The notes: a model not told the origin generated them from the letters alone. Counted from the stretch's first letter, positions 25,019 through 33,537 are shown. The stretch is 37,951 nt of DNA from an uncultured Oscillochloris sp. (GCA_903920315.1 CAIXLU010000179.1:1-37951), one strand, 5' to 3'. Program-made: numbers and translations.

Positions 25019-26455
25019 ATGCGTCGTCTTGGTTGTCTTACACCCTTTGGCATGGTCGCTGGTGCTATTGCGATTGTTGGGGTGATCGTTGCCGCGCTGC
25101 TGAGCGGTGGCTCGATGTTCAGCCCTGGCTCACTCAACGCTCAGGCGCATGCGGGCGTTACCCTTGGCGGGGTGAAATCCCACGCCGCTATCGGTGGGAA
25201 TTGCGCTGCATGTCACACATCCCCCTGGGAATCCCGCACCATGGCCGCGAATTGCCTCAGTTGCCACACCGATATTCAGGCTGAACTCAAGGACACCAAG
25301 ACGCTCCACGGCGCACTGTCTGATGGCGCATCCTGCCTGAGTTGCCATACCGAGCATAAGGGCGCAACCGCCAATCTTACGAAGACAGATCTAGCCAGCA
25401 ACTTCCCTCATGAGTTGCTCGGTTTCTCGCTGGCGGCCCACAAACGTACATCCGCTGGCGTTGTCTTCGCCTGTGCCGATTGTCATACCGCCCTGCGTCA
25501 ATCCCCTCGTCCGTCAAATGTTTACGCCCTCGACTCGGCGGGTTGCATCGGCTGCCATGTGGATTATCAGGCCGCCTTTATGACCACGCACCGCGCCGAT
25601 TTCGGCGATGATTGTTTGTCGTGCCACGACGGTGTGGATCGCTATAGCAACTTTAACCACGCCAAGGTGGGCTTTACGCTCGAAGGCAAGCACATTGAGG
25701 TAGGTTGCAAGCTCTGCCATACGTCTGCCCGCACCCAGGCCGATTTCAAGATTGCCGACAGCACATGCGTGGCCTGTCACCAAAAGGACGACGTACACAA
25801 GGGTTCCTTCGGCCCTGATTGTGTGGCCTGCCACACGCCCAGCGGCTGGGATCAAGTTACGTTCGACCATAACAAGACGGCCTTCCCGCTCACGGGTGCC
25901 CATATTAAGACGGCATGTGTGGACTGTCACAGCAACCACGTCTATAAAGGCACACCCACCACATGCGTGGACTGCCACGCTGAGCCGCAGGAACACCTGG
26001 GCCAGTACGGCACCGACTGCGCCGCCTGCCATACGACCAACGACTGGAAAGAGGTTACGGCATTCGACCATAGCAAGACCGCCTTCCCGCTCACGGGTGC
26101 TCACATCAAGACAACATGTGTGAAGTGTCACGCTAACAACGTCTATAAGGGTACGCCCACCACATGCGTGGGCTGTCACGCCGACCCGCAGGTTCACCTT
26201 GGTCAGTTTGGCACCGACTGCGCCGCCTGTCACGTGACGAGTAGCTGGAAGAATGTCATCTTCAAACACACCTTCCCGCTCAACCACGGAGGCAAAGGAC
26301 AGATTCCATGCGTAACATGCCACACGAATGTGGGGTCGCAACAGTTTAAGACCTACACCTGCTACAAGTGCCACTCCCAGAGCGGTGTAGCCGCAGAGCA
26401 TCGCGGGATGGGCGACTACAGCAATTGTATGCGTTGCCACGCCGATGGTCGGTAA
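25019..26455 (+). CDS. 18-haem c-type cytochrome
   Basis: A 478-residue secreted or anchored protein (479 from the ATG one codon earlier; the second ATG is preferred for spacing to GGAGAG and because the paralogue begins MRRLGC). An N-terminal hydrophobic segment (about 11-33) serves as signal or anchor. After it come 18 CXXCH haem-attachment motifs, with many extra His that could be distal ligands. Haems 7-15 form three repeats of a three-haem module of 67-70 residues, with conserved VYKGTPT, GTDC and FDHSKTAFPLTGAH. It ends with a three-haem cap shared with its paralogue. It would be matured outside the cytoplasm and act as an electron conduit. It follows the cytochrome b-like gene by 112 bases. 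Confidence 0.95.
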   Translation: MRRLGCLTPFGMVAGAIAIVGVIVAALLSGGSMFSPGSLNAQAHAGVTLGGVKSHAAIGGNCAACHTSPWESRTMAANCLSCHTDIQAELKDTKTLHGALSDGASCLSCHTEHKGATANLTKTDLASNFPHELLGFSLAAHKRTSAGVVFACADCHTALRQSPRPSNVYALDSAGCIGCHVDYQAAFMTTHRADFGDDCLSCHDGVDRYSNFNHAKVGFTLEGKHIEVGCKLCHTSARTQADFKIADSTCVACHQKDDVHKGSFGPDCVACHTPSGWDQVTFDHNKTAFPLTGAHIKTACVDCHSNHVYKGTPTTCVDCHAEPQEHLGQYGTDCAACHTTNDWKEVTAFDHSKTAFPLTGAHIKTTCVKCHANNVYKGTPTTCVGCHADPQVHLGQFGTDCAACHVTSSWKNVIFKHTFPLNHGGKGQIPCVTCHTNVGSQQFKTYTCYKCHSQSGVAAEHRGMGDYSNCMRCHADGR

Positions 26456-26465
26456 CAGAGCAACG

Positions 26466-26502
26466 AGCGTAAGGTTGGTGCATTTATCGCCAACCTTGCG
26501 CT
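26466..26502 (+). terminator. Hairpin between the two multihaem genes
   Basis: 13-base arms (26466-26478 and 26490-26502) pair with one G-T wobble across an 11-base loop. No T run follows, so it may stabilise the upstream message or partly stop transcription. Confidence 0.5.
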
Positions 26503-26545
26503 GATCGCTGAATCTAGGGATGCCTTCATCTGAGAGAGGGCTATC

Positions 26546-28993
26546 ATGCGTCGTCTTGGCTGCCTTACACCCTTCGGCATGGTCGCAGGTCTTATCGCCG
26601 TCGTCATCACTGCCGTTATCGCCCTACTGAGCGGCGGTGCGATGTTTAGCCCTGGCCCCCTCAGTGCTCAGACGCATGTTGGCATCACCCTTGGCGGGGT
26701 GACATCCCACGCCGCCCTCAGCACCAACTGCGGCGCGTGCCATAACGCCCCCTGGGATAAGCGCACGATGGCAGAGAGTTGTCTCGCTTGTCACACCGAA
26801 ATTCAGGCTGATATTGCCAATCCCAGCACGCTCCACGGCGTGCTGACCAATGGCACCGCATGTCTGACCTGTCACACCGAGCATGCGGGTGCAACCGCCA
26901 ATCTCACCAAGGGCGATCTAACCAACTTCCCCCACGAGAAGATCGGTTTTTCGCTGGCGACCCACAAGCGGATGAGTGATGGAAGCACATTCACCTGCGC
27001 CGATTGCCACACGGCCCTCAGCAAATCTCCTCGCCCGTCGAACGCCTACGTCCTTGGCTCGGCAGATTGTGTGAGTTGCCACGTGGACTACCAGGCTGCC
27101 TTTATGACCACGCACCGCGCCGATTTTGGCGATGACTGTTTGTCATGCCACGACGGTGTGGATCGCTATAGCGATTTCAACCACGCCACCCTGAGCTTTG
27201 CACTCGAAGGTAAACATGCGGATGTGGGCTGTCGGCTCTGCCATACCGCTGCCCGTACCCAGGCCGATTTCAAGATCGCCGATAGCACATGTGTCGCTTG
27301 TCACCAGAAGGATGATGTGCATAAAGGTGCCCTTGGCAGCGACTGTGCCAGTTGCCACACACCCGCTGACTGGAAGAAGGCCACGTTCGATCATAACAAG
27401 ACGAATTTCGCCCTCACCGGTACCCACGCCACGGTGGTCTGTGCCAAGTGCCACAGCGACCACGTCTATAAGGGAACGCCGACCACGTGCGTGGGTTGTC
27501 ACGCCGATCCGCAGGTTCACCTCGGCCAGTTTGGTACCGACTGCGCCAGTTGCCACGTCACCAGCGACTGGAAGGATCTGTCGCTATTCGACCATAGCAA
27601 GACGAACTTTGCCCTCACCGGCGATCACATCAAGGTGGTCTGCGCCGACTGCCACGCCAACCACGTCTACAAGGGCACGCCCACCTCGTGCGTGGCCTGC
27701 CACGCCGAGCCGAAGAAACACCTCGGCCAGTTTGGCACCGACTGTGCCAGTTGCCACGTCACCAGCGACTGGAAGCAGGTCTCTGCCTTCGACCATAGCA
27801 AGACCGCCTTCCCGCTCACCGGTGCCCACGCCAAAGTGGTCTGTGCCAGTTGCCACGGCAATAACATCTACAAAGGTACGCCCACCTCGTGTATCGCCTG
27901 TCATCAGAAGGATGATGTACATAAAGGTGCCCTTGGTACCAACTGTGCAGGCTGCCACTCCACCAGCGCGTGGAAGCAGATCACCTTTAACCACAGCAAG
28001 ACCGCCTTCCCGCTCACGGGTGCCCACGCCAAGGCGGTCTGCGCGAGCTGCCACGCCAACCACGTCTATAAGGGCACGCCCACCAGTTGTGTCGCCTGTC
28101 ACCAGAAAGACGACAAACACCAGGGCAGCTTCGGCACCAACTGCGCCAGTTGCCACGTCACCAGCGACTGGAAACAGATCACCTTTAACCATAGCAAAAC
28201 CGCCTTCCCGCTCGCCGGTGTCCATGCGACGACGGTCTGCGCCAGTTGCCATGTCAACAACGTCTACAAGGGCACGCCCACCTCGTGTATCGCCTGCCAC
28301 CAGAAAGATGACAAGCATCAGGGGGCCTTCGGCACCGACTGTGCCAGTTGCCACACGGCTAGCGGCTGGGGCCAGGTCGTATTCGACCATAACAAGACCG
28401 CCTTCCCGCTCGTCGGTGGCCACACCAAGACGGTCTGCACCAATTGCCACGCTAACAACATCTACAAGGGCACACCCACCGCGTGTGTTGCGTGCCACCA
28501 GAAAGATGACAAGCATCAGGGAGCCTTCGGCACCGACTGCGCCAGTTGCCACACACCTAGCGGCTGGGGCCAAGTGACATCGTTCGACCACAGCAAGACG
28601 GCGTTCCCACTCACCGGTGCCCACACCAAGACGGTCTGTAGCAAGTGCCACGCCAACAACGTCTACAAGGGCACACCCACCGCATGCGTCGCGTGTCATG
28701 CCGAGCCGCAGGAACATCTTGGCCAGTTTGGCACCGCCTGCGCTAGTTGCCACACAACGAGTAGCTGGAAGGGTGCGACCTTCAAACACACCTTCCCGCT
28801 CAACCACGGAGGCAAAGGCCAGATCCCGTGCGCCACATGTCACACGAACCCGCCGCCACAGCAGTACCAGACCTACACCTGCTACGGATGCCACGCCGAG
28901 GCCCGAATGATCTCGAAGCACCGTGAGGAGGGAATTGGCGACATTAGCAACTGTGTACGCTGCCACTCCGGTGGTCGGAATCACGACGACTGA
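26546..28993 (+). CDS. 33-haem c-type cytochrome
   Basis: An 815-residue paralogue of the upstream 18-haem cytochrome. The same N-terminal anchor (MRRLGCLTPFGMVAG, hydrophobic to about 33) leads into 33 CXXCH motifs. The first six haems and the last three align with the shorter protein; between them are eight copies of the three-haem module (haems 7-30) in place of three, which accounts exactly for the 15 extra haems. The modules share CxxCHxNxVYKGTPT, the HLGQFGTDCASCH or HQGxFGTDCASCH type, and DHSKTAFPLTGAH. ATG at 26546 with GAGAGAGGG upstream. The predicted product is a long haem chain for moving electrons in the periplasm or outside the cell. No other domain is seen. Confidence 0.95.
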   Translation: MRRLGCLTPFGMVAGLIAVVITAVIALLSGGAMFSPGPLSAQTHVGITLGGVTSHAALSTNCGACHNAPWDKRTMAESCLACHTEIQADIANPSTLHGVLTNGTACLTCHTEHAGATANLTKGDLTNFPHEKIGFSLATHKRMSDGSTFTCADCHTALSKSPRPSNAYVLGSADCVSCHVDYQAAFMTTHRADFGDDCLSCHDGVDRYSDFNHATLSFALEGKHADVGCRLCHTAARTQADFKIADSTCVACHQKDDVHKGALGSDCASCHTPADWKKATFDHNKTNFALTGTHATVVCAKCHSDHVYKGTPTTCVGCHADPQVHLGQFGTDCASCHVTSDWKDLSLFDHSKTNFALTGDHIKVVCADCHANHVYKGTPTSCVACHAEPKKHLGQFGTDCASCHVTSDWKQVSAFDHSKTAFPLTGAHAKVVCASCHGNNIYKGTPTSCIACHQKDDVHKGALGTNCAGCHSTSAWKQITFNHSKTAFPLTGAHAKAVCASCHANHVYKGTPTSCVACHQKDDKHQGSFGTNCASCHVTSDWKQITFNHSKTAFPLAGVHATTVCASCHVNNVYKGTPTSCIACHQKDDKHQGAFGTDCASCHTASGWGQVVFDHNKTAFPLVGGHTKTVCTNCHANNIYKGTPTACVACHQKDDKHQGAFGTDCASCHTPSGWGQVTSFDHSKTAFPLTGAHTKTVCSKCHANNVYKGTPTACVACHAEPQEHLGQFGTACASCHTTSSWKGATFKHTFPLNHGGKGQIPCATCHTNPPPQQYQTYTCYGCHAEARMISKHREEGIGDISNCVRCHSGGRNHDD
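27230..28753 (+). repeat. Eight three-haem modules within the 33-haem gene
   Basis: Eight direct repeats of about 190-210 bases each encode three CXXCH motifs. Stretches such as the VYKGTPT codons are nearly identical between copies. The 18-haem gene has three such modules at 25706-26233. Confidence 0.9.
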
Positions 28994-29013
28994 TCGTAGA
29001 TAGTAAACGCATA

Positions 29014-29048
29014 AGAGGAGGGTACCAACTAAACGGGCACCCTCCTCT
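29014..29048 (+). terminator. Terminator of the redox island
   Basis: Arms AGAGGAGGGT (29014-29023) and ACCCTCCTCT (29039-29048) pair perfectly, 20 bases after the 33-haem gene's stop. No long T run follows. Confidence 0.65.
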
Positions 29049-29121
29049 CGTGTATCCAAGCGTGAGATTCTGTTCCAAAATGGGCGGGATCATCCCCCCT
29101 CCCCACACTTGCGCCCCGGTG

Positions 29122-29127
29122 TATAAT
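29122..29127 (+). promoter_or_regulatory. Candidate -10 box for the MshEN gene
   Basis: A perfect TATAAT lies 45 bases before the MshEN-like gene and after the hairpin that closes the redox island. No good -35 is seen. Confidence 0.4.
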
Positions 29128-29172
29128 GATAGATCCAACCCAATAACCCGAGCATGATACGGATTAACTGCG

Positions 29173-29922
29173 ATGAAACAATGCACTCATCCTTGCCAAA
29201 CTGTCACCTCCAACCATAGTAACCTAGAGAAATTGCGTACTCACCTGATCGAGGGACACCAGTGTCTGGACGCATGGCTGGCCCTGAGCCAGCTTGTGAA
29301 CGATCCACGCCAGCAGAAGGATTGCCTTGAGCGAGCTTCTGTACTGGCCCCCGACAACGAACAGGTACAGATCGCCTATCTGGAGGCGTGCATTGCACTT
29401 GAGCCAAACAACGTTATCGCACAGCATCGGTTGGCCGAGATTCGCACGATGCAACTGCTCTCTGGCATGAAGACGGATCACTTCCACGATAAGCCACGTC
29501 CACGCCTAGTCGGTGACATCCTGATCGCAAACGGAGTGATCTCGGGTGACGAATTGAACGAGGTGCTGCGCATACAGAAAGCCGGCAGCGTGATCGCCTC
29601 CGACCGGCGGGTCGGACAACTGCTGCTCAAAAAGGGGCTGATCACGCCGAGTAAACTCGCACAGGCTTTGATCATGCAGCAGCAGGAGCGCAGCCAACTG
29701 CGCATCGCCCCCCAGGTACTTGGCGAATACCTTGTTGAGCAAAACTATATTACCCCTCAGCAGCTTGAAATGGTTCTCGCCGAGCAACTGCGCCTCGACC
29801 AGAAGGGCCAGCGGCTCAGCCTCGGCCAGATCCTCGTCCGCCTGAACCTCATAAGTCAGGCTCGGATCGATCACGCGGCCAAAGAGCATGAACTTTCATT
29901 CTGGTCGAAATTTGGCTATTAG
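29173..29922 (+). CDS. Stand-alone TPR plus MshEN-like repeat protein
   Basis: A 249-residue soluble protein. Residues about 18-95 form TPR-like helices. The rest contains four copies of a pattern RLGxxLxxxxxIxxxxLxxAL: 111-133, 146-168, 182-204 and 216-237. This is the half-repeat of the MshEN (GspE N-terminal) domain, which in type IV pilus and type II secretion ATPases binds cyclic-di-GMP or the membrane platform. No ATPase domain follows, so it is probably an adaptor or sensor. The first two copies keep the Arg of the cyclic-di-GMP motif. The start at 29173 lacks a clear ribosome-binding site. It has a hairpin on either side and so is a single-gene unit. Confidence 0.8.
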   Translation: MKQCTHPCQTVTSNHSNLEKLRTHLIEGHQCLDAWLALSQLVNDPRQQKDCLERASVLAPDNEQVQIAYLEACIALEPNNVIAQHRLAEIRTMQLLSGMKTDHFHDKPRPRLVGDILIANGVISGDELNEVLRIQKAGSVIASDRRVGQLLLKKGLITPSKLAQALIMQQQERSQLRIAPQVLGEYLVEQNYITPQQLEMVLAEQLRLDQKGQRLSLGQILVRLNLISQARIDHAAKEHELSFWSKFGY

Positions 29923-29934
29923 GGCTACCGCCCT

Positions 29935-30003
29935 AAACAACCGATGGGACGGATGAAAGGTTCCAGCTTTGTTGGGACCTTCCATCCGTCTCATCGGTTG
30001 TTT
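29935..30003. terminator. Long hairpin after the MshEN gene
   Basis: 27-base arms (29935-29961 and 29977-30003) pair with one G-T wobble and one mismatch across a 15-base loop, 12 bases after the stop. The base of the stem ends in AAA/TTT. Termination is the likely role. Confidence 0.7.
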
Positions 30004-30070
30004 GAGGATGAGCATCCAAAATCCCTACGAACAACGGACACGATCATCGGCGACAACCTACAGACGGGCA

Positions 30071-30079
30071 TGGTATAAT
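30071..30079 (+). promoter_or_regulatory. Extended -10 promoter for the FmdB-like gene
   Basis: TGGTATAAT is a full extended -10, and GCGACA (30050-30055) 18 bases before the TATAAT hexamer matches 4 of 6 of the -35 consensus. The start codon is 48 bases downstream. It likely drives the three-gene run 30127-32448. Confidence 0.6.
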
Positions 30080-30126
30080 TTTTGAAACGTAGCAAACACC
30101 ATACGTGTCCATTCTGAGGTGAAGCA

Positions 30127-30372
30127 ATGCCGATGTACGAATACGGCTGCCTGTCCTGCAACAATCGCTTTGATCGCCTTCGTCGAATGAATCAGGACGA
30201 TGCCGATGTGACGTGTCCGGTATGTCGCAGCAAGTCTGTACAGCGTCGTCTGTCTGTATTCGCCTCCTACACGAAGGGTGCGTCCTCCAGCGACATGGCA
30301 GAGTCTGCCGCACCAACCAGTAGCTCCTGCGGGCGTGGCTGCCCTGGATGCGGCTGCGGAACAAGGAATTAG
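30127..30372 (+). CDS. FmdB-family zinc-ribbon protein
   Basis: An 81-residue protein beginning MPMYEYGCLSC, the hallmark of the FmdB/CxxC-CxxC-SSSS family. Cysteine pairs C8/C11 and C30/C33 would hold one zinc ion. A Ser-rich stretch and a second Cys cluster (CGRGCPGCGCG) end the protein, as in many family members. The role is usually given as putative regulator; no substrate is known. ATG at 30127 with TGAGGTGAA upstream. The nucleotidyltransferase gene starts 3 bases after its stop. Confidence 0.92.
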   Translation: MPMYEYGCLSCNNRFDRLRRMNQDDADVTCPVCRSKSVQRRLSVFASYTKGASSSDMAESAAPTSSSCGRGCPGCGCGTRN

Positions 30373-30375
30373 CCC

Positions 30376-31353
30376 ATGAAAGTGATGATCCTCACCGCTG
30401 GTCTCGGCACTCGTCTGCGCCCGCATACCTACAGTAAGCCAAAGCCCCTGGTGAGTGTGGCGGGCAAGCCCGTACTGGCCCATATCATTGACGAACTGCT
30501 CGACATTCAGATCGACGAGTTAATCTGTGTGACTGGCTACCTGGGCGATCAGATCGAAGGCTACGTGCGTGGACGCTACACCATGCCGTTGCGGTTTCTG
30601 GTACAGAAAGAGATGCGCGGCCAGGCTGATGCGATCTATCTGGCCAAAGATAGTGCCGATGGGCCGATGCTGGTCGTCTTCGGCGATGGTCTGGTGGGCG
30701 TTGATAAGGCCCGCCTGAACGCGCACCCCGGTGAGGGCATCATCTACTGCCAGGAAGTTGATGATCCCAGCCGATTTGGTGTCGCAGTCCTTGATGGGGA
30801 CAGGATCACGCGGCTCGTGGAGAAGCCTAGTACGCCAGTGTCAAAATTGGCCGTAGTCGGGTTCTACTACGTGCCCGAGGCCCGCCGCCTGATGGACGCG
30901 ATAGCCTTCATGATGGAGCATAACATCCAGACGAAGGGCGAGTACTACCTCGCAGACGCCGTTCAGATCATGATCGAACGTGGCGAGGTCTTTCACACCG
31001 AAATCGTCTCCATGTGGCGTGACTGCGGTACGATTGATGCACTACTCGACACAAACCGCTACCTGCTGGCGCATGGACACAACCGCGATGGAGCGGTTGC
31101 GAACTCGGTGATTGTCCCGCCTGTCCATATTGGTGCGGGGGCGCGGGTAGAGAATACCGTCCTCGGCCCACACGTGTCTCTTGGCGCGGGCGCAGTCGTG
31201 CGCAACGCCGTTATCAGTGACTCGATCATCAACACGGGTGCCCAGATCACAGGCGCGATCCTGACCGGGAGCGTGATCGGCGATCATGCCGTCGTCACGG
31301 GCGCGGGCCAGGAGCTTAATATCGGTGATGCCTCTTCTATTCATATAAGGTGA
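30376..31353 (+). CDS. Sugar-phosphate nucleotidyltransferase with beta-helix tail
   Basis: A 325-residue enzyme that would join a sugar 1-phosphate to a nucleotide. The N-terminal Rossmann-like domain has AGLGTRLRPHTYSKPKPL (8-25) with the pyrophosphorylase signature, and GDG-type metal site (VFGDGLVG) and VEKP further on. From about residue 245 hexapeptide repeats (IGAGARVENTVLGPHVSLGAGAVV) form a left-handed beta-helix. This matches glucose-1-phosphate thymidylyl/uridylyl-type and GlmU-like proteins; the actual sugar cannot be told. AAGGA upstream. It lies between the FmdB-like and ATPase-like genes in a tight run. Confidence 0.93.
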   Translation: MKVMILTAGLGTRLRPHTYSKPKPLVSVAGKPVLAHIIDELLDIQIDELICVTGYLGDQIEGYVRGRYTMPLRFLVQKEMRGQADAIYLAKDSADGPMLVVFGDGLVGVDKARLNAHPGEGIIYCQEVDDPSRFGVAVLDGDRITRLVEKPSTPVSKLAVVGFYYVPEARRLMDAIAFMMEHNIQTKGEYYLADAVQIMIERGEVFHTEIVSMWRDCGTIDALLDTNRYLLAHGHNRDGAVANSVIVPPVHIGAGARVENTVLGPHVSLGAGAVVRNAVISDSIINTGAQITGAILTGSVIGDHAVVTGAGQELNIGDASSIHIR

Positions 31354-31356
31354 ACC

Positions 31357-32448
31357 ATGATCGCCTACAACTTCCGAGCCGGCGGCAAAGGCGCCACCGG
31401 CCAGGCCGGTGCAGGCCAGGGGAAGTCGGCATATACGCCAGCTACGGCGTACGCCCCTATACAACACGGCTATCGTATCGCTCAGGCGCGTGCCGGTGAG
31501 CGCGATTTGCTCGACTATGTCTGTGATGCCCTGGGCGGAACGTTCCCCCGTCCGCTCATTACGAGCTACTACGTATCGCTGAAGACGAACCCTTTTGTCG
31601 TTCTCACTGGGCGCGAGGGTGCCGGTAAGGCCGCCCTCGCCTCTGGTTTCGCCTCGGCACTGGTCGGTGCCCAGAGCGAGCAGTTCGCCACCATCGGCTC
31701 TGGCAGTTGGGCGCAGCGCAGCGGTCAGAGTAGTTACTACCAGGACGTTCACGAGCGTTTTGGTTCGCTCCACTTCCTGGAATTGCTTCAGGATGCGGCC
31801 TCACCCGCGAACCTGGGCAAGCTCTATATGGTGCTGTTGCGCGGCCTCACCCTCGATGAGCTGGGACACTACTTCCGCGATCTGCTCCGGATTGATGCGG
31901 GAGGTACCCGCCACCTCGCACTACCTGGACTGGCCCCTAGTGAATGCCCAATCTTGCCGTCGAATATCTTCATCACGGCGACGCTCCACGTCCCACGGGT
32001 GGTAACCGCGAACGAACGCGAGGTGCTGCGCTCGGCGGGCCAGATTGCCTTCGACACTGCTGCCTGTCATCCTTCGACACTGCCGACGCCGCCCGTCCCC
32101 CCGGTTGGGCTTCAGCGAATTATGCTTGCCTCGGCTCGCCATAACTCCACTAATGCCCGCGAGCGACTCGCCGCGATCCTTGGACAGCGTGAGCTGCGTC
32201 GGCTCGGCCCGTCGGCTGCGCTCTTACGCCGATTGCCCGACAGTAGCCTGATCGTGAAACAGTTGACTGACACGATCATCGCCTATGTCTCGAACAGCTT
32301 TGACAGCGCAGGGCGCGGCCTCTTCGACCCAGACGATGCTCGACGCAATGCCCAGATTGCCTTCGATGACCAGGTGACTCAGCGTTCCCTCGATCAGATT
32401 ATCCCCAGGCGCGGCAAGTTCTCGCGTATCGCCCCGGTAATTGCGTAA
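31357..32448 (+). CDS. P-loop ATPase-like protein, degenerate Walker A
   Basis: A 363-residue protein starting 3 bases after the nucleotidyltransferase. Its core LITSYYVSLKTNPFVVLTGREGAGKAALASGFA (split here at about 68-98) resembles the first part of McrB-type AAA+ domains. Walker A is GREGAGKA (85-92): the Lys is kept but the usual Ser/Thr after it is Ala, so ATP hydrolysis may be lost. Downstream, LPSNIFITATLH (about 204-215) takes the place of a sensor-1 region. The N-terminal 30 residues are Gly/Ala-rich. No nuclease partner is adjacent, so a restriction role is doubtful. The function is unknown. Confidence 0.7.
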   Translation: MIAYNFRAGGKGATGQAGAGQGKSAYTPATAYAPIQHGYRIAQARAGERDLLDYVCDALGGTFPRPLITSYYVSLKTNPFVVLTGREGAGKAALASGFASALVGAQSEQFATIGSGSWAQRSGQSSYYQDVHERFGSLHFLELLQDAASPANLGKLYMVLLRGLTLDELGHYFRDLLRIDAGGTRHLALPGLAPSECPILPSNIFITATLHVPRVVTANEREVLRSAGQIAFDTAACHPSTLPTPPVPPVGLQRIMLASARHNSTNARERLAAILGQRELRRLGPSAALLRRLPDSSLIVKQLTDTIIAYVSNSFDSAGRGLFDPDDARRNAQIAFDDQVTQRSLDQIIPRRGKFSRIAPVIA

Positions 32449-32470
32449 TTTGGGGCGGAATAGGTGCCTC

Positions 32471-32504
32471 AATGCCCCATGCACGTCATTTTGCATGGGG
32501 CATT
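32471..32504. terminator. Bidirectional terminator
   Basis: 13-base perfect arms (AATGCCCCATGCA at 32471-32483; partner 32492-32504) close an 8-base loop between two convergent genes and reach the panE stop codon. It is T-rich on both strands outside the stem. Confidence 0.75.
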
Positions 32505-33484
32505 TACGAGTTGCTCACCACCTTGTCGAGCAGCTTTGTGCTGGCATAGATGGCGTCAATGTGTGGGGTGGGGACACCGACAAGACGACCAAGTTCGGCT
32601 ACCGCACCGACGAGGGCGTCCACCTCGGTAGAGCGACCGGCCTCCACGTCCTGGAGCATTGAGGTTTTATGGGCACCGATATCCTCTGCCATCTTGAGTC
32701 GGCGCTCAATGCTCAGCGGGAAGTGGATGCCTAAAACCCCGGCCACCTGCTGAGCTTCCGTCATCATGGCAGTGAGCAATGCACGAGTGCCGGGATCAGC
32801 GAGGATTACGTCCATGGTTGCACGGGTGAGGGCGCTGATTGGGTTGACCGAGAGATTGCCCCACAGCTTGATCCAAATTTCGCTGCGGATGTCGGGGCGG
32901 GCAGGTGCCTTGAGACCGGCCTCGGTAAAAAGCTGAGAGAGGGCCAGGACGCGCTCGCTGCGGCTGCCGTCGGGTTCGCCGAGGGTGAAGCGGTTGCCCT
33001 CGATATGGCGGATGACGCCGGGGCGGGCGATAGCGGCAGCCGGGTAGATCACGCAGCCCAGCACGCGTGCAATCTCGACATGGGCAGCGATCTGGCCACC
33101 AGGATCAACCGCCTCAATCCGGCGGCCCTCGTACATGCCGCCGTGACGGTAGAAATACCACCAAGGGATGCCGTTCTGCGCGTAGACAACGGTTGTGTTG
33201 GAATCGTAGAGGGCGCGCATAGGCGCGGCGAGAGCGGACAGAGCCTGGGTTTTCACGGCGACGATCACCACGTCATGAGGGCCAGCCGCCGCCATATCGG
33301 CGGTCGCGTGGGCGGGACGGGCCAGATCGTGACTTCCATCGGCGTACTCCACGGCCATGCCGTTGCGCAGGATGGCATCCAAATGCGCGCCACGGGCGAT
33401 CAACGTGACCTCGGCACCGGCCAAGATGAGCCGCGCCCCCAGGTATCCACCGATGGCCCCGGCACCAACTATTGCGATTTTCAT
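32504..33484 (-). CDS. panE: Ketopantoate reductase-family protein
   Basis: A 326-residue NADPH-dependent reductase; the family converts 2-dehydropantoate to pantoate on the way to CoA. The N-terminal GAGAIGGYLG (7-16) binds NADPH, VKTQ follows strand 4, and the C-terminal domain holds KLWGNLSVNPISAL with the catalytic-type Lys and Asn. The pantothenate kinase gene lies directly upstream on the same strand, which strengthens the pantoate assignment, though the family also includes other 2-oxo acid reductases. ATG at 33482-33484; a start 30 bases upstream is possible. The ribosome-binding site is poor. Confidence 0.88.
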   Translation of the reverse strand: MKIAIVGAGAIGGYLGARLILAGAEVTLIARGAHLDAILRNGMAVEYADGSHDLARPAHATADMAAAGPHDVVIVAVKTQALSALAAPMRALYDSNTTVVYAQNGIPWWYFYRHGGMYEGRRIEAVDPGGQIAAHVEIARVLGCVIYPAAAIARPGVIRHIEGNRFTLGEPDGSRSERVLALSQLFTEAGLKAPARPDIRSEIWIKLWGNLSVNPISALTRATMDVILADPGTRALLTAMMTEAQQVAGVLGIHFPLSIERRLKMAEDIGAHKTSMLQDVEAGRSTEVDALVGAVAELGRLVGVPTPHIDAIYASTKLLDKVVSNS

Positions 33485-33495
33485 TATTTTTACCG

Positions 33496-33537
33496 TTGCA
33501 GATTGGCATGCCAATTTGCAATCTACAATCTACAATT
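33496..33537 (-). repeat. Heptanucleotide array with 14-bp palindrome
   Basis: Three heptamers TGCAATC, TACAATC and TACAATT (33517-33537) follow a perfect palindrome ATTGGCATGCCAAT (33502-33515) and a reversed TTGCAGATT. They fill the short gap between coaA and panE, so the array is likely transcribed with them. Confidence 0.8.

Noticed and set aside
27584-29059. Long open frame (491 codons) antisense to the 33-haem gene
   Set aside because: It is a by-product of the repeated codon pattern of the haem modules; its predicted protein has no family signal and the sense strand encodes 33 CXXCH motifs. The same holds for 25514-26440 (minus) and 27198-28577 (plus).
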